64,000 nucleotides of DNA, taken from positions 30,222 through 94,221 of the forward strand of contig DAIDJF010000012.1 in NCBI GenBank assembly GCA_027451525.1, written 5' to 3'. The stretch's first letter is position 1. Every line of letters starts with the position of its first letter. The DNA comes from Ktedonobacterales bacterium. GTDB lineage: Bacteria; Chloroflexota; Ktedonobacteria; Ktedonobacterales; Ktedonobacteraceae. The position numbers and the translations under genes are program-made. Below are positions 57,924 through 64,000 of the stretch, piece by piece. The notes beneath the pieces are model-generated. The model saw only the letters and a program-made list of their open reading frames with translations, was not told where the DNA came from and made no database searches.

Positions 57924-59618
57924 ATGTATACAAAAGCATTGGCTCATAAACGCCGTTTCATGATCGGTTTGCTCGCCGGTCTGTTTGCTGGTATTATTGC
58001 TTCTGCGTTGATGCTGCTGCTCAGTACGACTGTTGGGAGTATCTCGCTACCAGAAGTATTTGGTTCGGCCCTGACACAGGTGATGCCTCCTTCACTCTTC
58101 GAGTATCTGCATCAACGGATTGGTGGCGATGCCAAGCATTATCTGTTCTACTGCATCCTTGTGGGGCAATGTCTCGTCTTTGCCCTCAGTGGTGGCCTAT
58201 GGAGCTGGCTAGTAGGTCTTGGGCGGGACCGCCTGCTCGCGCTCGGTGGTGGTTTTGCCCAGATGGTGCGGCGCGATAGTGAGCAAGACGCTGACTTTTT
58301 GCATTGGACGGGTGCGGTCTATCTTGCGCTGATCCTCTGGTTACTGACTGGCTTTGTCTTCTTGCCACTCACGGGAGCGGGTCTTTTTGGGGCTCAATTA
58401 GCGATTGGGCCGCTGAATAGCATGTTGAGTCTGGGTGTGATTGGCGTAGTCTTTGCTTTTCTTTTTCTACTCATCCACAACTGGCTGCTTGAGCGTCAAC
58501 TACATGCACATGCTCCCGCCAATACGGTTGTTGTCGCAACACGGCGTGCCGCGCTACGGCGTGGCTTAGAGTTGCTGGGTATGGGGGCGATTGGTCTGCT
58601 CGCGTGGCGTTTTGTAACGGGCGGCGGTAGCTCGACTGCCGCAGTTGATAACTCAACAAATTTGCTGGCTCAGTATAAGAAAAAGATCACACCACCGCCT
58701 GTGCCTAATTATGGCACAATAGAGACGCTTCCTCAGCTTTCTCCTGAAATCACGTCCAACGATCAATTCTATGTTGTCTCAAAAAATATCGTTGCTGACC
58801 CAACTGTCGATGCGGCGCATTGGTCACTCACGGTTGATGGTATGGTTAATACCCCTTATACGCTCTCGTATCAAGAATTGCTGGCTCTGCCCACGAAGCC
58901 ACAGTATGAGTCGTTAATGTGTATCAGTAACGAGGTGGGTGGTCCCTATATGAGCAACGCCCTCTGGGATGGCATTCCGCTCGCGGACCTGTTACAACGT
59001 GCGGGTGGTGTGAAGGCGGGGGCGACGAAAGTTGTGTTGTTCGCTGTTGACGATTATAGCGATAGCATTCATTTGAGCAAGGCGTTAGAGCCAACAACCC
59101 TGCTTGCCGTGCGGATGAATGGAGTGACGCTACCGCAGGGGCATGGTTTTCCTGCGCGTCTGCTCGTGCCGGGTATTTATGGTATGAAACATGTTAAGTG
59201 GCTGACACGCATTCAGGTCGTCAATACCGATTATCAGGGCTATTGGCAGCAACGTGGTTGGAGTGATGCTGCCCCTGTACGTCTGACCTCGCGTATTGAT
59301 ACGCCGCTGGCCGATGCGACTTTGCGTGCGCAGCAGCCAACGTTTATCGCGGGCGTGGCATTTTCGGGCGACAAAGGCATTAGTGAGGTTGATGTGAGCG
59401 TTGATGGCGGCAAAAGTTGGCAGCGTGCCACGCTCAAACGTCCATTCTCCGACCTGAGTTGGGTACTCTGGGAACTGCCGTGGCAACCTGCCGCTGGCGT
59501 CTACACGCTGGTCGTGCGCGCGGTTGATCTGGCTGGAAATGTGCAAGACCCAAGTGTTGAATCCCCATTACCAGATGGTTCTTCTGGCTATCATACGGTG
59601 AGCGTGACGGTGAACTAA
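57924..59618 (+). CDS. SUOX-fold molybdopterin oxidoreductase with an N-terminal membrane domain
   Basis: The 564-residue protein has about five membrane helices in residues 12-235, then the sulfite-oxidase-type molybdopterin domain (about 285-450), with WSLTVDGMVNTPYTLSYQEL, the Mo-ligand Cys in YESLMCISNEVGGPYMSNAL, GIPLADLLQRAGG, GHGFPARLLVPGIYGMKHVK and a C-terminal Mo-co dimerisation/Ig-like domain (about 465-560, DVSVDGGKSWQRATL). It is close to YedY (MsrP)-like and plant sulfite oxidase folds, with an added membrane part. Substrate cannot be predicted. The domain faces outside if the helices insert as usual. GAGGCTTC precedes the ATG. It starts a unit of its own. Confidence 0.9.
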   Translation: MYTKALAHKRRFMIGLLAGLFAGIIASALMLLLSTTVGSISLPEVFGSALTQVMPPSLFEYLHQRIGGDAKHYLFYCILVGQCLVFALSGGLWSWLVGLGRDRLLALGGGFAQMVRRDSEQDADFLHWTGAVYLALILWLLTGFVFLPLTGAGLFGAQLAIGPLNSMLSLGVIGVVFAFLFLLIHNWLLERQLHAHAPANTVVVATRRAALRRGLELLGMGAIGLLAWRFVTGGGSSTAAVDNSTNLLAQYKKKITPPPVPNYGTIETLPQLSPEITSNDQFYVVSKNIVADPTVDAAHWSLTVDGMVNTPYTLSYQELLALPTKPQYESLMCISNEVGGPYMSNALWDGIPLADLLQRAGGVKAGATKVVLFAVDDYSDSIHLSKALEPTTLLAVRMNGVTLPQGHGFPARLLVPGIYGMKHVKWLTRIQVVNTDYQGYWQQRGWSDAAPVRLTSRIDTPLADATLRAQQPTFIAGVAFSGDKGISEVDVSVDGGKSWQRATLKRPFSDLSWVLWELPWQPAAGVYTLVVRAVDLAGNVQDPSVESPLPDGSSGYHTVSVTVN

Positions 59619-59646
59619 GCACGCTCACCCGCCTCCCCATTCCCTT

Positions 59647-59683
59647 TGTCTTAGACTACATGTCTTAGACATATGTCTTAGAC
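59647..59683. repeat. Three direct repeats TGTCTTAGAC upstream of an ECF sigma gene
   Basis: TGTCTTAGAC occurs at 59647-59656, 59661-59670 and 59674-59683, spaced 14 and 13 bp. Downstream, 59730-59746 and 59766-59784 form an imperfect inverted repeat (TGAACC..GGATAAAC and its complement). Together they look like a control region for the 59863 gene or the end of the SUOX transcript. The regulator is unknown. Confidence 0.55.
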
Positions 59684-59862
59684 CATATACATGCGCTTCA
59701 CTCTATCGTTATTCATATGACGAACTAAATGAACCAGTGGATAAACAGCAAAAAATTTTTGTCCGGTTTATCCTGGTTTGTTCATTATGATAAGTAGGGG
59801 ATAGATCATACGGGCATGTCCGGTGGGCACCCCCGTAAGTTATGATCGCAGATAAGGCCACA

Positions 59863-60531
59863 ATGGTGACGGATGTTCAGGGGGTAGAGGTAGCGCGCCT
59901 ACGTGCGAAGGATGCTCAGGCCTTTCGTTCGCTAATCGAGCGACTACAGCAACCTATTACGGGATACTTGCATCGTCTTGTAGGAGATCGTGAAGTAGCT
60001 CTCGACCTTGCACAAGATACATTTCTACAAGTGTATAAGGAAATAGGAAAGACGTCGTTAGACCTTGCGCTCGACGCCTGGATCTATCGTATTGCCACAA
60101 ACTATGGGTTGCAGTATCTCAATCGTCATCGGTTGCGTAAGTTTATTCGTTTTTCACGCACTAGCGAACATGGGACGGGCGAACAGGCAGCAGTTTTGAT
60201 GCCAGGAACTGTAACGCAGGGCGATATGCTAAAGCTCTCTTCGATGGCTCCTTCGCTTGAGGAGCAGGCTGAGACGCGCCTCCTGGTCCAGCAAACGTTG
60301 GCATTGTTCAAACCGAAAGATGCCGCGTGCTTGCTCCTTCACTATGGTGACGGGTTTACCTATGAGCAGATAGGACATATTTTAGAGATTAGCCCTGAAG
60401 CGGTACGTAAGCGGGTTGCGCGCAGTGTTGAGAAATTCCGTGAAGTGTATCAACGACTCTCGCTCGCGTCGCCCACTGATGAACAGCGTGCAGGACGACA
60501 TTCAGCATATGAGAAGAGACGAAACGTATGA
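59863..60531 (+). CDS. ECF-type RNA polymerase sigma factor
   Basis: The 222-residue protein has sigma region 2 (AFRSLIERLQQPITGYLHRL, ALDLAQDTFLQVYKEI, DAWIYRIATNYGLQYLNRHR) and region 4 (LFKPKDAACLLLHYGDGFTY, EQIGHILEISPEAVRKRVAR). A linker of about 45 residues separates them. AAGG lies 6 bp before ATG 59863; the frame is open to 59842, which lacks a ribosome site. The anti-sigma gene overlaps its end by 23 bp. The three TGTCTTAGAC repeats lie about 180 bp upstream. Confidence 0.88.
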   Translation: MVTDVQGVEVARLRAKDAQAFRSLIERLQQPITGYLHRLVGDREVALDLAQDTFLQVYKEIGKTSLDLALDAWIYRIATNYGLQYLNRHRLRKFIRFSRTSEHGTGEQAAVLMPGTVTQGDMLKLSSMAPSLEEQAETRLLVQQTLALFKPKDAACLLLHYGDGFTYEQIGHILEISPEAVRKRVARSVEKFREVYQRLSLASPTDEQRAGRHSAYEKRRNV

Positions 60532-61591
60532 AACAAGAATACAGACAAGAGACTGGGCATCGTCTCCCTCTCACATGCAGGCTGTGGCGAAGATCAGAAG
60601 GCAGGTGGCAGAGGTGAAGCATCCAGACGAGAGCATGCTCCTGGCCTACGTTCGCCGACAGTCTTATCCCGATTGGCCGGGAGGAATGAGACAACACATT
60701 GATAGCTGTACGCAGTGTAAAACGCGCTGCAATGAGTATGCGCAGGTAGGAACGCTGCTTGAGGCATTGTCGCATTCAAGTCAGTATCAGAGCTATCCAC
60801 CTATTGCGGATCGTGTGCTTTGGCGCATTGAGCAGTCTCAGCGGGTGGCGATGAACAGGCAACAGCACATTGCGGTGCAGAGGTTGCGTTCGTTGCGTGT
60901 GGTAAGCTTGCCCACAGCCTTTATCCTGGCTCTGCTCTGTACTGGCATTTTGATCGCTCTGGCCTATCAGACTGGTGCGTTGTCACATATTTCGGGAATC
61001 GTGTCGTTTAATAAAGTAACGTCCATTTCAAATGAGACGCCGCCGCAGTTGACGCCCAAGCCGACGTTGCCAACCAAGCAATCGACAAAGACGCCTCCAT
61101 CACCGGTAGCTACGTCGACGCCTGATGTAGAGCCAACACCGACTTCGGGTTCATCGCGGAGAACAAATGGGCCGAAAATTCAACAATGTGCTCCGCAGTT
61201 TGGTCCGGGGTCTGGGCCTGAGCAGCAGAATGGCTTTACACTAGTGAGAGGAAGCGCGTTAGTGTTAAGTATTTGCGGGTCGCAGTTTACACCATATAAA
61301 TCAATTGCGCTACTGGCCCGCTACACGGGTTTTCCTGTTTTGCTGCGTTATTTAACGCGCTCTGATGCTCAAGGTAAATTTCATGTAACTATCTCTATCC
61401 CTAACTGTAACTTTGTGCCCGCGTCTCTGATCGCGGTGAATATAGTCAATCCAAAAGAGATGTCACAGGTCTTGACGGGTATTCAGGTGGGTAATTGCCC
61501 TATTCCCACACTCCCGCCGACCGATCAGCCTTATCCGGGTTTGCCTCCCAACAGGGGATCGTCGAATGTGACTCCAACGGCGACTCCTTAA
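60509..61591 (+). CDS. Membrane anti-sigma factor with ZAS motif and outer domain
   Basis: The 360-residue protein has a cytosolic zinc anti-sigma (ZAS) motif HIDSCTQC (H-x3-C-x2-C, about residues 64-71), one membrane helix (about 136-158, LPTAFILALLCTGILIALAY) and an outer part: a Pro/Thr-rich spacer (185-235) and a beta-rich domain of about 110 residues with four cysteines (IQQCAPQ, SICGS, IPNCNF, QVGNCP) that may form disulfides. It should hold the ECF sigma (59863) inactive until an outside signal arrives. The start is probably ATG 60509, overlapping the sigma gene; other Met codons in frame (60479, 60575) are possible. Confidence 0.82.
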   Translation: MRRDETYETRIQTRDWASSPSHMQAVAKIRRQVAEVKHPDESMLLAYVRRQSYPDWPGGMRQHIDSCTQCKTRCNEYAQVGTLLEALSHSSQYQSYPPIADRVLWRIEQSQRVAMNRQQHIAVQRLRSLRVVSLPTAFILALLCTGILIALAYQTGALSHISGIVSFNKVTSISNETPPQLTPKPTLPTKQSTKTPPSPVATSTPDVEPTPTSGSSRRTNGPKIQQCAPQFGPGSGPEQQNGFTLVRGSALVLSICGSQFTPYKSIALLARYTGFPVLLRYLTRSDAQGKFHVTISIPNCNFVPASLIAVNIVNPKEMSQVLTGIQVGNCPIPTLPPTDQPYPGLPPNRGSSNVTPTATP

Positions 61592-61623
61592 ATTTCTCGT
61601 TGGCTAATGAAAGGATATATGAA

Positions 61624-61878
61624 ATGGTTCGTCAATGTGCCTGGTGTTTGCGGATTATTGATAATCATGGGGAACGGGTCTCAACCATCCCTCAGCCTAA
61701 ATTATATGAAGCGACGCATGGTATTTGTTATATATGTGGGATGCAGTGGTTAGAAAAGGTGCAACAAGACGAAAGTCCGAGCATAATTATGATCAGTGAT
61801 ACTGACGACAGATCAGGCAAACCCTGGCATGAGCCAGAAATGATCGGTGTGGGCATGCGCACGCAAAGATACGGATGA
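61624..61878 (+). CDS. Small zinc-binding CxxC protein
   Basis: The 84-residue protein reads MVRQCAWCLRIIDNHGERVS, then ATHGICYICGMQWL. This resembles the small zinc module (CAWC..SHGICPxC) that ends or accompanies some two-component response regulators and PAS kinases. With two CxxC pairs and a His it can bind zinc. No enzyme motif is seen. The start ATG 61624 follows AAAGGATAT; the frame is open to 61495, which lies inside the anti-sigma gene. It is probably co-transcribed with the sigma/anti-sigma pair and ends at the terminator at 61950. Confidence 0.78.
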   Translation: MVRQCAWCLRIIDNHGERVSTIPQPKLYEATHGICYICGMQWLEKVQQDESPSIIMISDTDDRSGKPWHEPEMIGVGMRTQRYG

Positions 61879-61949
61879 TAGATTCGCTGGAAAAATAAGA
61901 TACCTCTCTCATGAAGGCTGCGTGCGTATACGCCGCATTGCCTTTTGTA

Positions 61950-62010
61950 AGGAACAAGTGTTATTGATATCGCTTCCCCCTGATATCAAATACGCTTGTT
62001 CCTCTTTTTG
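61950..62010. terminator. Two-step hairpin terminator between the sigma operon and the gvp cluster
   Basis: AGGAACAAG (61950-61958) pairs with CTTGTTCCT (61995-62003), and TTGATATC with GATATCAA inside it, around a C-rich loop (CTTCCCCC). CTTTTTGTTTT follows. It ends the plus-strand unit and faces the gas vesicle genes. An upstream GCGTATACGC palindrome (61924-61933) adds to the structure. Confidence 0.75.
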
Positions 62011-62059
62011 TTTTGCACTCTTGGCGTGAGGTAGGTGCTCAGAGACAGTGATACTCTGG

Positions 62060-62362
62060 CTAATAGGTCAGGTGGGTTTTACGGAGTGTGGGGCGCGTGA
62101 GCTGAGGAGTGGCCGTGCGTGGACGTTCGGGAGGGTCCATGCGCTGTTCTATCGCCTGCATTGTCTGCGCGATCTCGTTCAGTCGACATTCTGTATGCTC
62201 TAATTGTGAACGGAGCCAGAGACGTTTCTTCTGTAAGTTTTCTTTCTCGGTTGCCAACAGGTGCAATTGGAGTAGTCCACGTCTTTCGGTCAGCGGACCG
62301 GGCGTAGAGCTAGTCTTAATGCGGCGCATCCCTCTATGCGCGTGTAGTTTTCTGGTTATCAT
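62060..62362 (-). CDS. gvpV: GvpV-like gas vesicle cluster protein
   Basis: The 100-residue basic, helical protein starts MITRKLHAHRGMRRIKTSST. The coiled-coil part LHLLATEKENLQKKRLWLRS then QLEHTECRLNEIAQTMQAIE looks like GvpV of cyanobacterial clusters ('LxxLATEKxRLxxEL..IexR' text). A Pro/Thr-rich basic tail closes it. The start at 62362 is much better than the frame start at 62515: GAGAGGAGC stands 4-8 bp upstream. It lies 185 bp behind the GvpC-like gene. The call is moderate, based on layout and context; GvpV function is not known. Confidence 0.55.
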   Translation of the reverse strand: MITRKLHAHRGMRRIKTSSTPGPLTERRGLLQLHLLATEKENLQKKRLWLRSQLEHTECRLNEIAQTMQAIEQRMDPPERPRTATPQLTRPTLRKTHLTY

Positions 62363-62547
62363 GCTGCTCCTCTCTGTAAAAATGCTGTTCTTGCCAGCCT
62401 TGTGGACTCGCCGTTGCATACGAAAATGCCCTGTTACATAAGCAACAGATATGCACACATAAGCGAGTTCCTGCCTGCGTGCCTGCCGGAGAATAGAGCG
62501 GTTTGGCCTCCCCATTGGGACAGGAACACAGACAGGATAGCTAGGAT

Positions 62548-63552
62548 TTAAATTGTCTCAATGGGCGCTGTGGGCGTGCCGGACGTGTCGCTCTTCTTGC
62601 TGATCGTCCCTTGCATGCCTGGCTGATTTGTCTCTTCTTTATTGCCAGGAAGTGTGGTTTTCTCAGCCGATGTATCGAGTGCGCTCCCTGTTTTCCGCGC
62701 GATCAGCCCATTCTCTTTTACCGTCCCAGATGATGTCTGCGCCGGGAGCATCACCTTTTTTGGGGTGAGATCGCTTGTGCGTGCAGTCTCCTTTGGTGAG
62801 AGCGATGCAGAGGGTGTGGACTGTTGGGCCTTTTTCGGAGGCTGTGCGCTTGTAGACGCGCTCCCTTTTACGGGTGTAGAAGAGGCTTGCTGGCTGCCTG
62901 CGGGAGAGCCTGTGGCAGCTTTGCGCTCCCCTTTTTTTGTTGCAAGCTGAAACCAGGCGGCGTGCGCTTGCTGATTTTCAGCGGCAAAGCCCGCGAGTAA
63001 CATGCCAACATGCTGACGGCGGTTGGCCTGCGCCTGCGCCAGTGTATGACGTAACGATGTTGTCTGGGCATGGCGTTGCTGCTGAAAACTGGTCAAGGTA
63101 TTACGTACTGCGTGAGCACGCTGCGCAGCTTCTTGTGCCATCTGGGTACTCATCGTTTGCGCTTGAGAGGCACGTTGGGCACGGTGTGTAGCCAGCAGCG
63201 ATGCCGTGTGTTTTTCCAAAGCCGCAATCTCGCCTTTGAGTTTCCCGCGCAATGCCTGTGCGTTCTGCATTCTTCCACGTTCGGCGGAAGCTAGAAAATC
63301 ACCCAAATCTTTTTTCATCATGGTCAACGCGCGGCCTTGTTCAGTCCTCATTGTCTGTACCTGACGTGTTCGGCGTGACCTATGAGAGGCAAGGGCATGC
63401 TGCAGATCACCGCTTATTTTCGTATGATGCCGATGTAAATGCGTCAGGAGTTGACGAGTGTTGTGGGCTAGTGCAGAAACCTCTGCCTTGCGCGTAATAG
63501 TAGACGCTTCAATCTGTTGCGTTATAGATGCTGCCCGATGCTGTATAGACAC
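62548..63552 (-). CDS. gvpC: GvpC-like gas vesicle outer repeat protein
   Basis: The 334-residue protein has a long amphipathic helical part (about 1-210) made of imperfect repeats of 22-33 residues, for example RALTMMKKDLGDFLASAERG, AQALRGKLKGEIAALEKHTA, AQRAHAVRNTLTSFQQQRHA and SLRHTLAQAQANRRQHVGML. The repeated R..A..L...L..FL..... pattern is that of cyanobacterial GvpC, which wraps the gas vesicle shell and stiffens it. A Ser/Thr/Pro/Lys-rich tail (210-334), likely disordered, is not typical of GvpC. The start is GTG at 63552, with AAGAGG 7 bp upstream. It sits downstream of gvpA, as gvpC does in cyanobacteria. Similarity is by pattern, not by identity. Confidence 0.65.
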   Translation of the reverse strand: MSIQHRAASITQQIEASTITRKAEVSALAHNTRQLLTHLHRHHTKISGDLQHALASHRSRRTRQVQTMRTEQGRALTMMKKDLGDFLASAERGRMQNAQALRGKLKGEIAALEKHTASLLATHRAQRASQAQTMSTQMAQEAAQRAHAVRNTLTSFQQQRHAQTTSLRHTLAQAQANRRQHVGMLLAGFAAENQQAHAAWFQLATKKGERKAATGSPAGSQQASSTPVKGSASTSAQPPKKAQQSTPSASLSPKETARTSDLTPKKVMLPAQTSSGTVKENGLIARKTGSALDTSAEKTTLPGNKEETNQPGMQGTISKKSDTSGTPTAPIETI

Positions 63553-63649
63553 TATTCGCCTCTTTTCACTGATCTCGACGATATATTTACCCTCTTACCA
63601 TTGCCTTGGGTCCTCTAAGAGGTGCAATAAAATGGCCTATATGATAAAT

Positions 63650-63676
63650 ATGCGCGAAAGGATTCCTTTCGCGCAT
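63650..63676 (-). terminator. Hairpin between gvpA and the GvpC-like gene
   Basis: ATGCGCGAAAGG (63650-63661) pairs perfectly with CCTTTCGCGCAT (63665-63676), with a three-base loop. On the minus strand ATATTTATC follows. It may act as a partial terminator or an mRNA stability element. Confidence 0.7.
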
Positions 63677-63705
63677 GAACGAGTAAACGTAGGTACTTGA
63701 AGCGC

Positions 63706-63754
63706 CCTGCTCCGCAAAGGGTAGGCCTTGATATTGCAATCCTTGCGGAGCAGG
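63706..63754 (-). promoter_or_regulatory. Second hairpin in the gvpA 3' untranslated region
   Basis: CCTGCTCCGCAAAGG (63706-63720) pairs with CCTTGCGGAGCAGG (63741-63754) with one bulged A, giving 14 pairs around a 20-base loop. It stands about 40 bp behind the gvpA stop. No U run follows, so protection of the gvpA message from 3' decay is likelier than termination. Confidence 0.6.
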
Positions 63755-63793
63755 AAAGGATGCTTCCCTGCCTCCATGCGCTAAAAGTAAAGA

Positions 63794-64000
63794 CTATGCG
63801 GCAGAAGCGGTGAGACCGATGGCCTCGGCATATTTGAGATAGGTTTCGACTGAAGCGATAACGACGCGAGCCTCGACAGCGAGCAGCTCGATACCGACGA
63901 GAGAGAGACGAACCCAGGCGTCAACAACAACGCCTTTATCCAGAATGCGGTCAACGACTTCAACCAAGCTCGAAGATGCCATAGATTTTTCAACTGCCAT
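63794..64000 (-). CDS. gvpA: Major gas vesicle shell protein GvpA
   Basis: The 68-residue protein is almost identical in pattern to Gvp[57 protein letters not shown]. GvpA subunits form the ribbed protein wall of the gas-filled vesicles that give buoyancy. The start at 64000 is the last base of the window, so its promoter and any further genes of the cluster lie outside to the right. The short C-terminus (TASAA) is normal. The GvpC-like and GvpV-like genes follow on the same strand. Further gvp genes (F, G, J, K, L, N, O) are needed and must be elsewhere or beyond the edge. Confidence 0.97.
   Translation of the reverse strand: MAVEKSMASSSLVEVVDRILDKGVVVDAWVRLSLVGIELLAVEARVVIASVETYLKYAEAIGLTASAA

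Noticed and set aside
1..64000. CRISPR arrays, prophage, integrases or toxin-antitoxin pairs
   Set aside because: No repeat-spacer pattern, phage structural gene, recombinase or recognisable toxin family was found on either strand.

Overview
The window looks like chromosomal DNA of a Gram-positive-like, multicellular Chloroflexota bacterium, most probably of the Ktedonobacteria. This is an inference from protein families: a DUF6585 membrane protein, a GAF-histidine kinase-LuxR fusion, several ECF sigma/anti-sigma pairs, an F420-type DDN-like oxidoreductase, a BioY/LipM/pyruvate dehydrogenase set, and a gas vesicle cluster in a dcw-carrying genome. No rRNA genes, integrases, prophage genes or CRISPR arrays are visible. 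The only obvious mobile-type DNA is a short MITE-like inverted repeat.

Layout. 1-8.3 kb: the start of a large unidentified protein, ispH with a truncated HemA-like domain protein, a lone receiver protein, an SRAP (YedK/HMCES) protein, bioY, and three membrane proteins, one behind a perfect Bacillus-type LexA box. 8.6-8.85 kb: a gene-free stretch with a consensus promoter, several stable hairpins, six C-rich loops and a terminator, read here as an undescribed small RNA. 8.9-17.2 kb: a kinase-HTH fusion, map, pepP, a J-domain protein, dut, a DedA pair, a principal-type sigma factor and a DDN-like enzyme. 17.4-22.5 kb: two adjacent RelA/SpoT proteins, one with a destroyed hydrolase site. 22.9-31 kb: a zinc ribbon protein, tgt, lipM, a GlcG-like protein and the E1alpha-E1beta-E2 genes of a pyruvate dehydrogenase-type complex. 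31-35.5 kb: HU, an MBL hydrolase with a winged-helix tail, an MscS-like channel behind an ECF sigma/anti-sigma pair, and a DUF4332 protein.

35.6-49.7 kb is the division and cell wall (dcw) cluster: mraZ, rsmH, ftsL, ftsI, a small unknown gene, ftsW, murG, murC, murB, ftsQ, ftsA, ftsZ. It lacks murE, murF, mraY and murD. It is headed by three DnaA boxes, a promoter and 10-bp phased MraZ-type G-rich repeats. ftsZ has its own promoter next to a perfect 19-bp palindrome. 49.7-56.5 kb carries a BON-domain membrane protein, then a receiver-CheW-CheA-like operon whose kinase core looks degenerate, an unknown helical protein and a PhoR-like kinase. 56.6-64 kb holds tRNA-Asn, an XRE/DUF5919-type regulator, a SUOX-fold molybdoenzyme with an N-terminal membrane domain, an ECF sigma/anti-sigma pair behind three TGTCTTAGAC iterons, a small CxxC protein, and the first genes of a gas vesicle cluster (gvpA, a GvpC-like repeat protein, a GvpV-like protein) that enters from the right edge.

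Many genes are tightly coupled by 4- to 20-bp overlaps. Strong sigma-A promoters (TTGACA-17-TATAAT type) and near-perfect hairpin terminators are easy to see, so transcription units can be drawn with fair confidence. Start codons were adjusted from the longest open frame wherever a ribosome binding site or family length argued for a shorter protein.
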